Notes under the pieces: model-generated | What the model was told of the DNA's origin: nothing | Seen by the model: the letters and a program-made list of their open reading frames with translations, nothing else | Database searches by the model: none | Shown: piece after piece, positions 22,301-33,489 of the stretch | Numbering within the stretch: the first letter of the stretch is position 1 | Layout: every line of letters starts with the position of its first letter | Source: Neoechinorhynchus agilis | Taxonomy: Eukaryota > Acanthocephala | Assembly (NCBI GenBank): GCA_051530055.1 | Contig: CM121341.1 | Span: forward strand, 17,360,001 to 17,424,000 | Direction: 5' to 3' | Length of the DNA stretch: 64,000 nucleotides | Program-made: the position numbers and the translations under genes

Positions 22301-25300
22301 GGTTCTGACGAAATATCATCAAATATTGCTATTTCGACAATGATCCCCGGCATGGAGATCGATGCGTGCATTATTGAACGGACTTCCTTAAAAACGTTTG
22401 GATCAAATCCTATGCAAGCGCTCAAAGCGTTTCTCCCCCTCATTCGCAATACCTCGCTGAAAAAATCACCGTGTTCTGAATGTGTTATATTCCACGGTGT
22501 AAAAGTATTACTTAGACTTACTCTAGAGCTTTCAAGTCCTTGTTCATTTTTTTACGCTATCATCTTTAAATTGATACACATAAATCCAGCAGCGTTTATT
22601 GACAATTGGAATTGGAAGCAATTGATAAAATTGCCTACAAATATAATGACAAAACTCGCAAATGACGAAATTCAGCAACTGGCTCATTTGGCAGCTTCTT
22701 CATATCTATGTTTGGTTCATTACGCTCCTTTAAAATACCAAGCGCATCTTTCTGAAGCGTTTAATTTACTTTGGAAACATTTCGTACAAAAAGGACAATC
22801 ACAATACAATTCCTTAATGGAGAGCGCTGAAATGAGTGTAAATGATTTCTTGAATCGCAGAACATTCAACATATTGCCCGAAATTGATTACGAACAACTT
22901 CAGAAATCACTGAAAGGGCCGTGTTTGGGTATCGACAAAGTTCTGGTATATATCCAGCATCTGTCTCGGTCCTCACAAACTTACATCTCGCAAATTCGTC
23001 TAAATGAATTGTATATCCTTTTACTTTCATGTGCACCAACCAATATGTTATCGACGTCTTCCATGGGTATCATCTTCCTAAAAGAAACCCCATTTGCACT
23101 GTTTAGTCGATCTAGTGGATTTTTTGATTTAACTTCTTTTTCTACCCGTCTATATTCCGCTTTGATGCGAAACGGACAACTGAGCCATTGCTTTGTCGAT
23201 ATTGTGACTGATATTTTTAACCAATCAGATTTCGGAAGTAAAGTAGCTAAAAGTCATCTTACTTGTTCAATAGATGACTCATTGGATAATACAATTGTCT
23301 ATCTATTAAACGAGTATAAAATCAAAGGTGCTCAAATTTATACGAACTTAATCAATACAAATGAATATTTAAACGAAGAAATCAAATACTTTCTATATTC
23401 CATTCTGCTTTACCGGATTTACGTTGGCGCAGAAAACTTTGACAAAACAGAAACAAACCATAGATTGTTGAAGGCAGTTAATGAAAGCAAGTCCTCCGAG
23501 TTTTCACCGAAACTTCTCGTGTCGGCAATTGCACTTTTAATAAATAATCGACTCGAATACATCAAGGGAATGTTTAAAGATAGCGCGGAATTCTTGCTTG
23601 AAGTGTCACGATTATGTTTATCTTCTTTAAATGATCCAGAACTAGCGTTGTATATATCCTCCTTGATTCCGACTCCTTCTTCGTCCTTGAAAAATTCAAT
23701 TTCCTTGGAGTCATTTATTAGACTAGATAGGACGGATAATGTTCTTGCTTTTGAATATCGACTAAATTCAATGACTGCTGATGACAACGTTGCTTTCCTT
23801 GCATATTGCGATCTTTGGGTTGATATGGTTTCCTATACTGAAACAATCGAAAGCGGAATCATTGGTCTTCAATCAGTTGCTTTAGAGAATATTGGAGTTA
23901 GCAGGAGTGCTTTGAAGGACGATCACAATATTAATTTGCTATCTGAACCGTTTCATACGCTTGGTCGGTGGTCGATTGAATCAAGAAATGAAGTGAAAGA
24001 AAACGTTGTTTGCCTATTGGATCAAGAAGTTAATGGCGCTTTGGTTGATAAACTTATTAAAGATCAACCTAATCGCGGAGAGTCATTATCCGCAATTGCG
24101 CAAGTTATCTCGGTTTATCACTTTCTTAAATACAATTTAATAGGCGAATCAAATGACTATTGCACTCAGGAATATTATTGGTTTAAGGGAAACAGAACAG
24201 CTCTTAACCATTTCGCATATACAAATGAACTAAAGTCAATAATTAAAGCAAAAGATGTGAGTACGATGTGTGACTCTAATTTATTTAGAACATTAGAATC
24301 AACTTTCAATGTTCTTTTAAACGAAACCCGAAATGTGTATGAAGCCGAGAGATTTATAAGAGATCTAAGGAGACTCAAATTAAATCCATGTTGGATTTCC
24401 GTCTTCGACGCGGAGACGCGTTGGCTAAAGGGATTTAAGAGTGGGGCGATGGGACTTCTCAAAGCCATTCTCGACAACGAGAGCTTTGCCCGTGGTGATT
24501 GGTTTGTACGATCTGTAAAATGTCTTGTGAAATGGAACAGTGATGTGTGCACGGAGCCAAATTCAGTAGTTATTGATTATCTTAAAAAAGCGATGGATAT
24601 TAGTATTCCGTCTGATGATACATATTCAACGTCAAATGTAAGCAGATTGAGTCTTGATCTGGCTCAGATGCTACATCGAGTATATTTGGAGATTGACAGT
24701 CAAGTGAGATCAAAAAGATTTGAAAAAAAAGTGAGAATGACAGCCATCAATGCAAATCAATCTGCAAAAGTTAAACAAAACTCGGAATCGTGTTCTGTGA
24801 GGGCTTATAAATGGTTTAGTGGAAGTCTTGAAGAAGATCGCAATCATATTGCTTCAGTTTTAAAGGAAAGAGAATGTGTCTTGGAGTCGTGCATAGATTC
24901 CTTTATCACAGCCATTTCAAACACTTCATCTGGTCAATCTAACGCTGCCATTCATCAGTTGTATTCTTTACTTGTAACTTAGTACAGATGATTCTGACTT
25001 TGAGCTTTTCCATTGTGATCTAATCTGCAAAGGTTAAGCAAATTAGGAGCCATTTTCTTGCTATGACGCAGTCGTAATAAAGCGCAGTTAAAATTAACAG
25101 TATATTATCAATTTTTGTTTTTATCGAATATAATTTCACCATTTAGAATACCTCGTATGTTCTTATGTGCCACGGGGAAGTTATTTTTAACACCTGAGTT
25201 TACTCTCGACAAAGTACGTTTCATATTCTCATAACAGGGTATGAGTTTAATGGAGACTCGTTTTATTAATAATTCATTACTTTCGGCCAAAGATGAAGCG

Positions 25301-27211
25301 TAATTTTTGTTAGAAACAATCCTAGAAATTTACCAGTCACAATTTTAATGAAATATTTTCTCTGCAAATCAGAGTCATCTCTACTTTAAGCAAAACTGCA
25401 CTGGAAAGTGTATTTATACCTGAAAAGTTAAAAAAAGTTTTGGCATGTATTTCTACTTATAAATTCATTCCTTGTCTAAGGCAGTTGATATGCAGCCTTC
25501 AATCAACGAGTAGTGATATCCATAAAAAGTTCGTGCTCCAAATGCTTCTGAAAATGTCAACCGATCATCCGTACCACGTCCTTCCTCATATTCTGTACGC
25601 TCAATCCAAATTCCATACGCGTCAGTATCTTCAAGAAATAATTTCCCATATTCAATATCATCGTCCACTACATTTCAAACAATATTCTGCATTGTTCAAT
25701 GTATATGTTGAACTTTCTCAATTAAAAATCGAACGAAATTCATCAAACTCTACCGTTACACATTCGAGAAGTCTTTTCACTATCATTAAAAACCTAGACA
25801 GTGTTCAAGTACCAACCTTAAAATTAGTTCCAAGAGAAGATTGTCAGTATGAAAAGGTAAAGACTTATATTATTTCATATGATGCAAATATTGAAATTGT
25901 GAGCGGAATTAACCAACCAAAACTCATTTTTTGTCGCTGCTCTCCGTTAGCGAGATTGATAGTGGGGGCTTCGGCAGTTATTCTTACACGCCTAAGAACT
26001 TGTATCTAATTGATTTAAAAACACTATATTTTTATGTTAGAATTAGTCTCTTTTTTTGTAGTTTTAATTTAAAATCCAATTTCATGTCATTTTTGTGGGC
26101 TTATTTCTCACATATCTGCACCCGGTAGTCACCTCATTAACTTACAATCTCACTGATTTAATGGACTGCGATTGAGGCAACTTTTGAAGAGCAATGACGA
26201 CATGAGACAAGATGCAATCCTCCAGGAAGTATTCGAAGCTACCAATGAGATAATCTCGACGAAGGATGAAATTCTTAGCACATATTCAGTGATCCCATTG
26301 CGCGATAGAATCGGACTTGTTGGCTGGTGTGAAAATTCTATTTCATTGGGTACATACCTTGAAGAAAGTCATCCCAGGTACCGCCCTAAAGATCTTCCTT
26401 TAAACTCCGCCAAAAAAGTTATACTTGCAAATCAAAAACGAACAGACCAGAAACGTCTTCAAATTTTCAATAATATATGTGCACAAATTAAACCAGTGTT
26501 CAGGTATTTTTCTATGAAAATCTTAACGATTGCGAACTTTGGTGCAAAATGCAGTCCACTTATTGTGAATCACTTGCGGCAGGCTCTATTGTGGGCTATA
26601 TTCTCGGTATCGGCGATCGCCACCTTCATAATATATTGATCAATAAACAAACAGCTAAAGTGATTCATATAGATCTCGGAATTGCATTTGAACAAGGTCG
26701 AGTTTTGTCTGTTCCAGAAAGAGTTCCGTTTCGATTAACTCGTGACCTTGTCGACGGTTTGGGAATACTGAAGACCGACGGAGCATTTATGTCCACGTGT
26801 GTACGTGTTTTCGACTCCCTAAAAGAAGGCAAGGATATTCTGCTCGCCATCTTGAACGTGATTTTGAACGACCCCTTGTGCGATTGGAGAATTCAAGTTC
26901 CTGATTCATCTTTAAGTGATCTACAAAATACTTATGTCATAAACGATAACCATTTGAGGAAACGACCACGTTCTTGTAGTAATGATCTTCTCTTAGAATT
27001 CAATGATGATGATCCTGGACATAGTGTTGAAGGGTCAAAGAACCCAATTGGATGGCGTGCTTTGACAAGAGTCGAACAAAAACTATGTGGATATGACGAA
27101 TCATGTACCAGCATCCTTTCTACAAGAGCTCAAATTAATCAGCTTATTGAATCAGCTACAAACCCTTGTAATCTGTGTAAAATGTACTGTGGTTGGCAAG
27201 CCTATCTTTGA
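19365..27211 (+). CDS. ATM: ATM serine/threonine kinase (PI3K-like kinase)
   Basis: This is a nuclear DNA-double-strand-break kinase. About 2,400 residues are spread over several exons: a long helical-repeat region, a FAT region (about 23.8-25.9 kb), the kinase domain and a C-terminal FATC. Kinase motifs are DDMRQDA, GYILGIGDRHLHNILI and HIDLGIAFEQG (the DLG in place of DFG is typical of ATM), then PFRLTRDLVDG. The FATC ends GWQAYL at the stop. The start is at MHRLSQALNEL, where similarity to ATM-type N-termini begins. Supported introns are 20194-20280 and 25033-25374. Another probably lies at about 25.95-26.16 kb, but its borders are unclear. At about 21.14, 24.98 and 26.51 kb the frame shifts by one base in or near a short run. 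At 26.51 kb the segment length equals human ATM if one T is restored. These look like assembly indels, though gene decay is possible. Confidence 0.9.
20192..20273 (+). repeat. 18-bp inverted repeat bounding an ATM intron
   Basis: TGGTTGAATTCTTTAAAA (20192-20209) and its exact complement (20256-20273) enclose 46 bp. The intron that keeps the ATM frame (20194-20280, G/GTTGAA...GGAAG/AT) nearly coincides with this hairpin, so the intron may derive from a small inverted-repeat element. Confidence 0.75.
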
Positions 27212-27255
27212 CAATAAACCATTTTTTATCTTGATCGTCGAATGTACTTTTCAAG

Positions 27256-27269
27256 GTTTCCATGGCAAC
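27256..27269 (+). promoter_or_regulatory. X-box (RFX site)
   Basis: GTTTCCATGGCAAC fits RYYNYYATRRNRAC at all 14 positions. It lies 45 bp after the ATM stop and 84 bp before the ATG at 27353, so it would serve the downstream frame. Confidence 0.6.
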
Positions 27270-27352
27270 CATTTCATTGCTTATTACACACTGTGAAATT
27301 TCGATGCATTCCGATCCTCGTGATGAACATTTCCGCACAGTGAGTTATTCTT

Positions 27353-27631
27353 ATGGAAGATGGTACGTCGCGAATAAAGGACCAGGACTCTTTCCTGTGG
27401 ACAACTCATGTTGCCTTGGTCATGTCGCCTGGCGGGCACCGTGCCATCTTCTGCCAATCAAAAGGGAGTGCCGTGTGACTAAACGCACTTTGGACGATTG
27501 CGGAAATTGCGAGGGAAGATATCGGATTGTGGAATGCTGCAGTCGGGACAGGAATCAACGAAGAATATCCGCCCATTCTCATAGTGAAATTAAACCGAGG
27601 GAAGCTCAAGTTTTCTGTAAAGAAGAAATGA
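27353..27631 (+). pseudogene. Uncertain small frame downstream of the X-box
   Basis: From ATG 27353 the frame reads MEDGTSRIKDQDSFLW, then THVALVMSPGGHRAIFC. It meets TGA at 27476 and then continues in the same frame as LNALWTIAEIAREDIG and EEYPPILIVKLNRGKLKF to TAA/TGA near 27,630. The wording has a faint resemblance to roadblock-fold proteins such as LAMTOR5, but this is weak. The in-frame stop means either a pseudogene, an unseen intron, or that this is not the true frame. A different frame (27262-27750) is open for 162 codons, but its Cys/Arg/His-rich content looks like noise. An upstream X-box argues for some gene here. Confidence 0.2.
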
Positions 27632-27889
27632 AACCCATACGAGTACCAGGCCACCGTAATGGAGATCAACGAGCGAACGGAATGACGAATCATAATTGGA
27701 GAAAGCAGTCGAGAGAATGGTGTTCAACTTGCGGGGCTGCTCAAAGATAGGCGATATTCACTTATCGCTGATCTAATTTATTGAGTTTTTTATGAATATT
27801 TTTAATAAATTAAATTGTGTGAAATTTTTGTTGCACTTTGTTTATGGCAAATCCTTAATATTTGACGTATCAAGTGTTCAGGGAAACTT

Positions 27890-28050
27890 ATTGTAAACCA
27901 AAATCTTATCTTCTCTCCTTCCTTGGCTGTTGCTATCACGCTAGTAGCATTGCCTCGTTGTACTGCGAGCGAGATATTTTTCACAGGAATATACCTGCAC
28001 GTGCATCGCCGGTCGTTTCTCTTAATTTCTTCGATCTAAGGTTGCAAATG
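27890..28050 (-). mobile_element. Scrap of restriction-like-endonuclease LINE tail
   Basis: This segment is homologous to 55,660-55,830 in the other orientation, where it reads VFLRQNISLAVQRGNAAS. Here it is more decayed. It is the C-terminal tag of the element seen at 33.5-34.5 kb. Confidence 0.55.
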
Positions 28051-28142
28051 ACACCCGATTTTATTACAGATTTTTCTGGTAAGTGCGATCGGAAGGTGGT
28101 CTTTTTTACAATCGAATTGCGATTATGTTACTATTACGGGTT

Positions 28143-28384
28143 TTAAGAGTTCGCATGTTCGACTATTTTTTCAGATTGATCATTCGTGAGTGTAATTATA
28201 AAACTGCGAATCCTTTGCAGCATTTCTTGTATGATTTGAAGTGAATGAAGGGTATTGATCTTAGCCAATACTTTTAAAGCATATTTTGGTCTTAAGTTTC
28301 TAATCCGGTACTTATCCATCATGTAGAAAATCGTGCCAAATACATCAACGCTAATGCTTGCCAATACGATTGCGAAGTAAACTT
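28143..28384 (-). CDS. Hypothetical exon with a membrane segment
   Basis: The minus-strand frame reads YFAIVLASISVDVFGTIFY (one likely transmembrane helix), followed by a basic helical tail (RIRNLRPKYALKVLAKINT...MLQRIRSFIITL) to TAG/TAA. The frame may begin after a weak acceptor near 28,385, and no ATG precedes the membrane segment, so it would be a last exon. No family is recognised. A second minus-strand frame around 28,508-28,620 (AYIYGYTTAPISAEIRAKM) could be another exon nearby. Chance cannot be excluded. Confidence 0.25.
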
Positions 28385-28679
28385 AATTTTCTATGCAAAT
28401 ACTATTTTATCGCTTATTTTTTTGCTTCATTTCAGCCCGACGTGAAAAGTTCTTTAGTTCACTTGGCAGCTGAGAACTCTCGACCTATGACAGTTACAAT
28501 TGTTTAAATATGTATTTAATAGTTCCATAGTTGACTGGCATTTCCATCTTTGCTCTTATTTCTGCACTAATCGGTGCAGTTGTATATCCGTAAATGTACG
28601 CAGCGTTCTCGTTAATTACAATTTTATGACTTTAAACAGAATGTAAGAATTTATTGATTTTCAATCACCAGTAATTTTT

Positions 28680-28905
28680 ATAATAGCTAGAGTTGCCCAA
28701 TTGCCGACGTTTCAGATCTAATGGCGTACAAAGTTTCTTGTAGGCTCGTTTAATTGCATCATCTACTACCTTAATTGGGTATGATGCATTTACTAATGAT
28801 TGCCTGATCCTCTTAAGTTCCTTGTTAGTATCTTCAGTTGTAGTGGAGTATCTTATCGCTCTGTTGATTAGCGATGACCATTCGATGAAATGTGAATCTT
28901 TCCGA
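28680..28905 (-). mobile_element. Penelope-like element fragment (end of RT region)
   Basis: The minus strand reads HFIEWSSLINRAIRYS, then NKELKRIRQSLVNASYP, matching the stretch between the reverse transcriptase and the GIY-YIG domain of PLEs (L-I-x-R-A...L-x-x-x-GYP). Only about 75 codons are readable. Confidence 0.5.
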
Positions 28906-29825
28906 TTTCAAGTCAAGGATTGCGAGGCAGACGCCGCCTCTCATATCTTTTACTAACGAAATTAAATTTCTTTTCTTGATAACTTGACACCTAATTTTCT
29001 TAAAACTTCGACAAAATATGCACTGTTCAAATATTTAAAAAACTCAAGTACGAACTGTATCATTCCACCGATATTGTCCGATTAGCTGCAACATGGAAAT
29101 CTGAATGTTGATCGCTCTCTCGTCCATCTTCTGTTAATTTCAGTGGCCAGCATTTTCTGCTTAAATTGCAATCGTTGAACGCTGCATCTATTGCCTTTGT
29201 TACTAGAGGAGCACTTGTACAGACCCATAATTCTTTGAGGGGAACTTATTTTATCGAAGCTCGAATACCTGCCTATCAAGAAGCCGCAAGTAAATCACGT
29301 ACTTGTGATGCTTAAAAATACACAACAGATTAAACGGTCTTCCTGTTGACTTTTACAATTGCGTTGTTATAAAATTTGGCTTTTAGTAAGCTCAATAATC
29401 TTTTTTCTTTCACTTTTAAATTCCTTCTTAAATGGAATCTTTTGAACATGTTATTTATAAAATTGCTTTTTTTAATCAAATCTTCTTTGTTAACTTTTCG
29501 GTGAATACCTTTAAAAATGTAACAAACAAGCAATTTAGAAGTACCAGAGAAGGTCGTAGTCCTAAAATTTCGGCAATCGATATTTTAAGCACTCTGTTTA
29601 CTTTCCTGCTTTATTCATTTTTTCCGGTGAACTTCCGCACGTACTATCGGGTAAGTAAACATATATTTCTCACCCAAATGGAATTAATAATGACACTAAA
29701 AATTCTTTCAATCGAGCTGTCTTACAAAGGTATCCCAAGGTTTTTAGTTTATTGTCGGGATTGAAAAAAATTAGCATCTAGAAGCTTCATAAAATAAAAT
29801 TTTCTTCGTTGCCAATCCCTATTAT
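28906..29825. other. Intergenic, weak frames only
   Basis: A minus-strand frame at 29330-29533 and a plus-strand frame at 29432-29764 overlap each other. Neither has a recognisable motif, and both are rich in K, N, F and L as expected for AT-rich noise. Some of this may be decayed PLE sequence. Confidence 0.35.
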
Positions 29826-30579
29826 AACATCACAATCAATGTTTTAAGAAACTTTACTCAACCGCACGCGTTTACGCAAATTTATAAAATTGTGAAAGTG
29901 TGGTATCGAGAGTGGATCAGCGGAAAGATTTTAAATGCTGATTAAAAATTCGGCATAAGTGTCCGACTGCCCGATCTTTGTATTTTCTTTCACTCGCTAG
30001 CTCCTTTCGGTTCTCACCATCCGTCATTGACGGAAGCCAATAAAATGCTGGCTACCACTGTTGTACTGATGAACAGCCAATCAAAACATTATAACGTATC
30101 CGATTCCCGCCAATGACGACTCACCATCTTCTGTTGGATTATATGAAACGTTATTTGTCGAAACCATTTGCCGAGCTAAGCAATTAAAGGAAGAAATTGA
30201 CAGTCGAACCAAAATTTAGGGCAAGCAAATGATTTTTTATCAGACACATTTCTCTGCTCCCGGTTCATCGAATAAAGATTATAAGCGAACTAATATTATC
30301 ATTTTGATATTCCTTTAAATTAGAATGTGTTTTTAATTTGCAAGAAAGGCCAATTTCCTTGATAGATAGGATGATATTACCATTCGAACAAACCTAGAAA
30401 CTAAGAATTTTATCGCTAAATATCTTGTCAAGTGTGCGCATTTTATAAACATCAATCAAAGCACAAATGCACAACGATGGATCTTTTGACAAGCGACATC
30501 TCTAACTGCATAAAGGTTGAATCTTTATATTGTACGTAAAAATTGACTCACAAGGAAACTCACGAACTAGTTCGAGACA
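29826..30579 (+). promoter_or_regulatory. Upstream region of LRR copy 1, shared with copy 3
   Basis: This stretch aligns with 61,270 down to 60,434 (upstream of LRR copy 3). It holds three CCAAT boxes (about 30,036, 30,076 and 30,110). Nearest the gene is CTTTATATTGTACGTAAAA (30,522-30,540), conserved in front of all three LRR genes and probably the TATA region. The 74-codon frame in the copy 3 counterpart is interrupted here, so I treat it as non-coding. Confidence 0.55.
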
Positions 30580-32568
30580 ATGGATTTGTTTTATTCCATG
30601 AGAATGCTGTTTAATTTGTTCGTGGTTCTTTGCTTTCTTGTCAAATGTGAATTTACGAGAGTAGCATCTAAAAAAACGATGTTAGAACGCAAATTTTACC
30701 TGAGTGAACGATGTATTATTTCAAATATCACAAGACCTTATGCATCGCGCATTAATTGCAGACGTTATGGACGTGGTCAATCGTTGCCAAATGTTCTTCG
30801 AACAGTCGGAAAAAAAGGTACAATTAAACGAGTATTGATCGAGGAAGTATCGATAGAAGAAATCCCCAATGATCTTGAATTTATTCTTCCAAACGTTGAA
30901 AGCATGTCAATATTCTGCAGAAAATCAATGGACAAAGTTTTTAAAATCGACAAGTATATGATCCAAAATTTTAAACATCTCAAAAAGCTTTCAATTCAAT
31001 ATGCGGACTTATGCGAAATTGAAGATGATTCCTTTAAGGGATTTAACGATCTAACTCATCTTAATCTAATGCGTAACAAAATAATGGTGCTGGATTCAAC
31101 GATGGGTAACCACCTTTTAAAGCTGAAATCTCTTATTCTGTCTAATAATCGGTTAGGCTGTGATTGTATATCTATTATCAGTCGTATGACCAATCTAAAA
31201 GTTCTCGACCTATCTAAAAACCAAATTGAAATCGCCGTTATTCCTGATGGATATCGATTTGATAAATTAGAGGAGCTCAGAATGGAGCACAATCCTCTGC
31301 GTGTAATTAAATTAGATCGATTAACTCGATTTAAGAATTTGAAAATGTTGGCATTCAATTTTATTGGAGAATTAAATGATTTATTCCGAGAAGAAACGCA
31401 GTTCGACCGTCTAAAGGAGTTGAAAGTTTTTGGTGGAACAACACGATATTTGAACGCGAGTTTTTTACGCAAAGTTCCTAAACTAACACGCTTAAAAGCC
31501 AATATGGGGTGTCTCGAGCAAATTCCCACTGGAAACGAACGTACAAGCAAATTGGTGGAATCCATGGTTTTGTCAGGAAATAAAATCAGTAAACTTGATG
31601 ATTCGTGTTTTTCGCAATGGTCAAATCTTGACCATTTGGATTTGTCACATAATCGAATTTCTAGCATTAGCAAATATGCATTTTCCCATCTTCGGAGACT
31701 TAGAATTCTCGATCTCGGAAATAACCAAATTTCTTATCTGTTTCAAGGAGTATTGAAGAACAATATACGAATAACTACGATTTCTATGGCCAATAACGAT
31801 TTAATAACACTACCTGAACATTTCCTGAAGACTTTGAAGAACCTTCAAATGCTCGAGTTGTCTAATAATCCATTAAGTGTTATCGATACGATTACCGTTG
31901 GCGCGAATAATGTTAGACAATGTATTGTAAAGGATACTCCAATTTCATTTTTATTGTATGGTCGAAAACGAAACACTGAAACTTTTTTGGAAATTTTCGA
32001 TGTCGTAGAATTTATTCCCCAACCATCACGAGAAGCTTTTGGTGTTCAGGACATGGCTAGGTTCTTCAATATCGCAATGAATGTTACCGTGATAACATCG
32101 AAAAATCTACATCGCATAAAAGACGTTTATCAACTTATCAATGGAAATGAGACGTTTTCACTCGATTTGAGCTACAATGAGATATCCGTTATCGATATCG
32201 ATGACTTTCTTTTATTAACAAAGCTTCGATTCCTATGCGTTCAATTTAATAGGATTTGGAAAATTGCTCCGCGATCGTTTGAACATTGTCAGGAATTGAA
32301 AACGCTTGATCTGGCAAATAACCATCTAAGAAATCTGGATGTACCGGACATGTTCTATGGACTAAACAATGTCATTGCCCTACATTTGGCCAAAAATGGG
32401 TTTCGGCTATTTCCCAGTCATCATTTATCGAATCTAAAAAGTCTAAGAAGTCTTAATATTTCTCACAATCCGATTCAAGAACTTTACAGCGGTGCATTCC
32501 GAGAGACAGGAACAGTTACTGAGGTTTTTCTGGCTTTTACGGATATTAAAATTATTTTAGATCTATAG
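30580..32568 (+). CDS. Secreted leucine-rich-repeat protein, copy 1
   Basis: This is an intact single-exon frame of 662 residues. An N-terminal hydrophobic stretch (LFNLFVVLCFLVKCE) is a likely signal peptide. Two cysteines follow (CIISN, INCR) as an N-cap, then about 20 LRRs of the LxxLxLxxN type (for example LTHLNLMRNKI, LKVLDLSKNQI, LDHLDLSHNRI, LRILDLGNNQI). There is no C-terminal membrane helix, so a secreted or matrix protein is most likely. The start is fixed by alignment with copies 2 and 3 (GAGACA-ATG). Paralogues lie at 41.1 and 58.5 kb, with conserved flanks on both sides. The ligand is unknown. The type resembles the ectodomains of Toll, slit or insulin-like-receptor-associated LRR proteins, but no such domain follows. 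Confidence 0.85.
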   Translation: MDLFYSMRMLFNLFVVLCFLVKCEFTRVASKKTMLERKFYLSERCIISNITRPYASRINCRRYGRGQSLPNVLRTVGKKGTIKRVLIEEVSIEEIPNDLEFILPNVESMSIFCRKSMDKVFKIDKYMIQNFKHLKKLSIQYADLCEIEDDSFKGFNDLTHLNLMRNKIMVLDSTMGNHLLKLKSLILSNNRLGCDCISIISRMTNLKVLDLSKNQIEIAVIPDGYRFDKLEELRMEHNPLRVIKLDRLTRFKNLKMLAFNFIGELNDLFREETQFDRLKELKVFGGTTRYLNASFLRKVPKLTRLKANMGCLEQIPTGNERTSKLVESMVLSGNKISKLDDSCFSQWSNLDHLDLSHNRISSISKYAFSHLRRLRILDLGNNQISYLFQGVLKNNIRITTISMANNDLITLPEHFLKTLKNLQMLELSNNPLSVIDTITVGANNVRQCIVKDTPISFLLYGRKRNTETFLEIFDVVEFIPQPSREAFGVQDMARFFNIAMNVTVITSKNLHRIKDVYQLINGNETFSLDLSYNEISVIDIDDFLLLTKLRFLCVQFNRIWKIAPRSFEHCQELKTLDLANNHLRNLDVPDMFYGLNNVIALHLAKNGFRLFPSHHLSNLKSLRSLNISHNPIQELYSGAFRETGTVTEVFLAFTDIKIILDL

Positions 32569-33489
32569 CCGAACATCGGGAATTGGCTCATATAAAGTGC
32601 AACAATCGTATATTTTATTTCTTCAATACAAAAATTTCTTTGATTGTTTGTGACCTTCTGACTTCCCAATTTGCCTCAAAATTCCTCAATGTAAAATAAC
32701 ATAAATTAATGCAACTTCAAAAACACCCTTGATTCTCCGGTCATAAAATGGCTATGCGAAATTGTTTGATCGCGTATTTTTCTTCCAAATTCAATTCTTT
32801 TAATCAATAGTCAAACACAACGATGGTCATGAAAACCTAACATTTCAATCCGTTTCTATCTTATCTTTACCTCTTCCATCCTTTTGACAAACTATTATTT
32901 TAGTAACAAAGATCAATTAGCCACATTTTATCTTGAAATAAGACTTGATTTTAAATATAAATCGAAATTTCGATGTTCTTATCACAAGAGCCACATACAC
33001 GCAGTTAATAATAAGTTGATCCAAGCAGCGGGACTAAGACTGAGCTTCGATTTGTTCTCAAATCTCTTACATTGGAAATAGACACTCGAAATTCTGGTGT
33101 ACCTTTCGACGTTACAATGTGTCAATAAAGGGTTAGATTTAACTAAAGTAATTTGGAAGAATCTAGGGGCATATTGTTTAGAGGGCAATAAAAGTTTTAT
33201 TAAGTTTAATGATTAGATTGACGTTCTAAAGGGCGATTGCTCCAGAACGAGACGCACAAAATAAGAAAATATCATCAGCATAGATGATAGGATGGATAAA
33301 ATGGGGAGTATTAATTTGTTTGAATATATATCATGATCAATAAAAAATAGTGCATAGGTAAAAGAGGTGATCCTTGCAGAACTCCACATTTGGAGTAAAA
33401 ATGGGTGTAAGAGTGTCAACCTCGAAATAATTTTTTTGATTTAATCAAGTATTTCAAAAATTCAGCTAATTATTAATAGACATGAAATC
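32569..33489. other. 3' flank of LRR copy 1 and short repeat scraps
   Basis: Up to about 32,830 the sequence resembles the flank after LRR copy 2 (around 43,060-43,450), so the duplication unit extends past the stop codon. From about 33,210 to 33,420 the minus strand shows reverse-transcriptase-like scraps. There is no host gene. Confidence 0.45.

Noticed and set aside
25108-25290. 60-codon minus-strand frame inside the 25,033-25,374 ATM intron as a nested gene
   Set aside because: It is AT-rich with no motif and no splice or promoter signals. It is within chance expectation.
27262-27750. 162-codon plus-strand frame as a gene
   Set aside because: Its Cys/Arg/His-rich composition is typical of a shadow frame. 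A neighbouring frame reads more like protein, and no motif is present.
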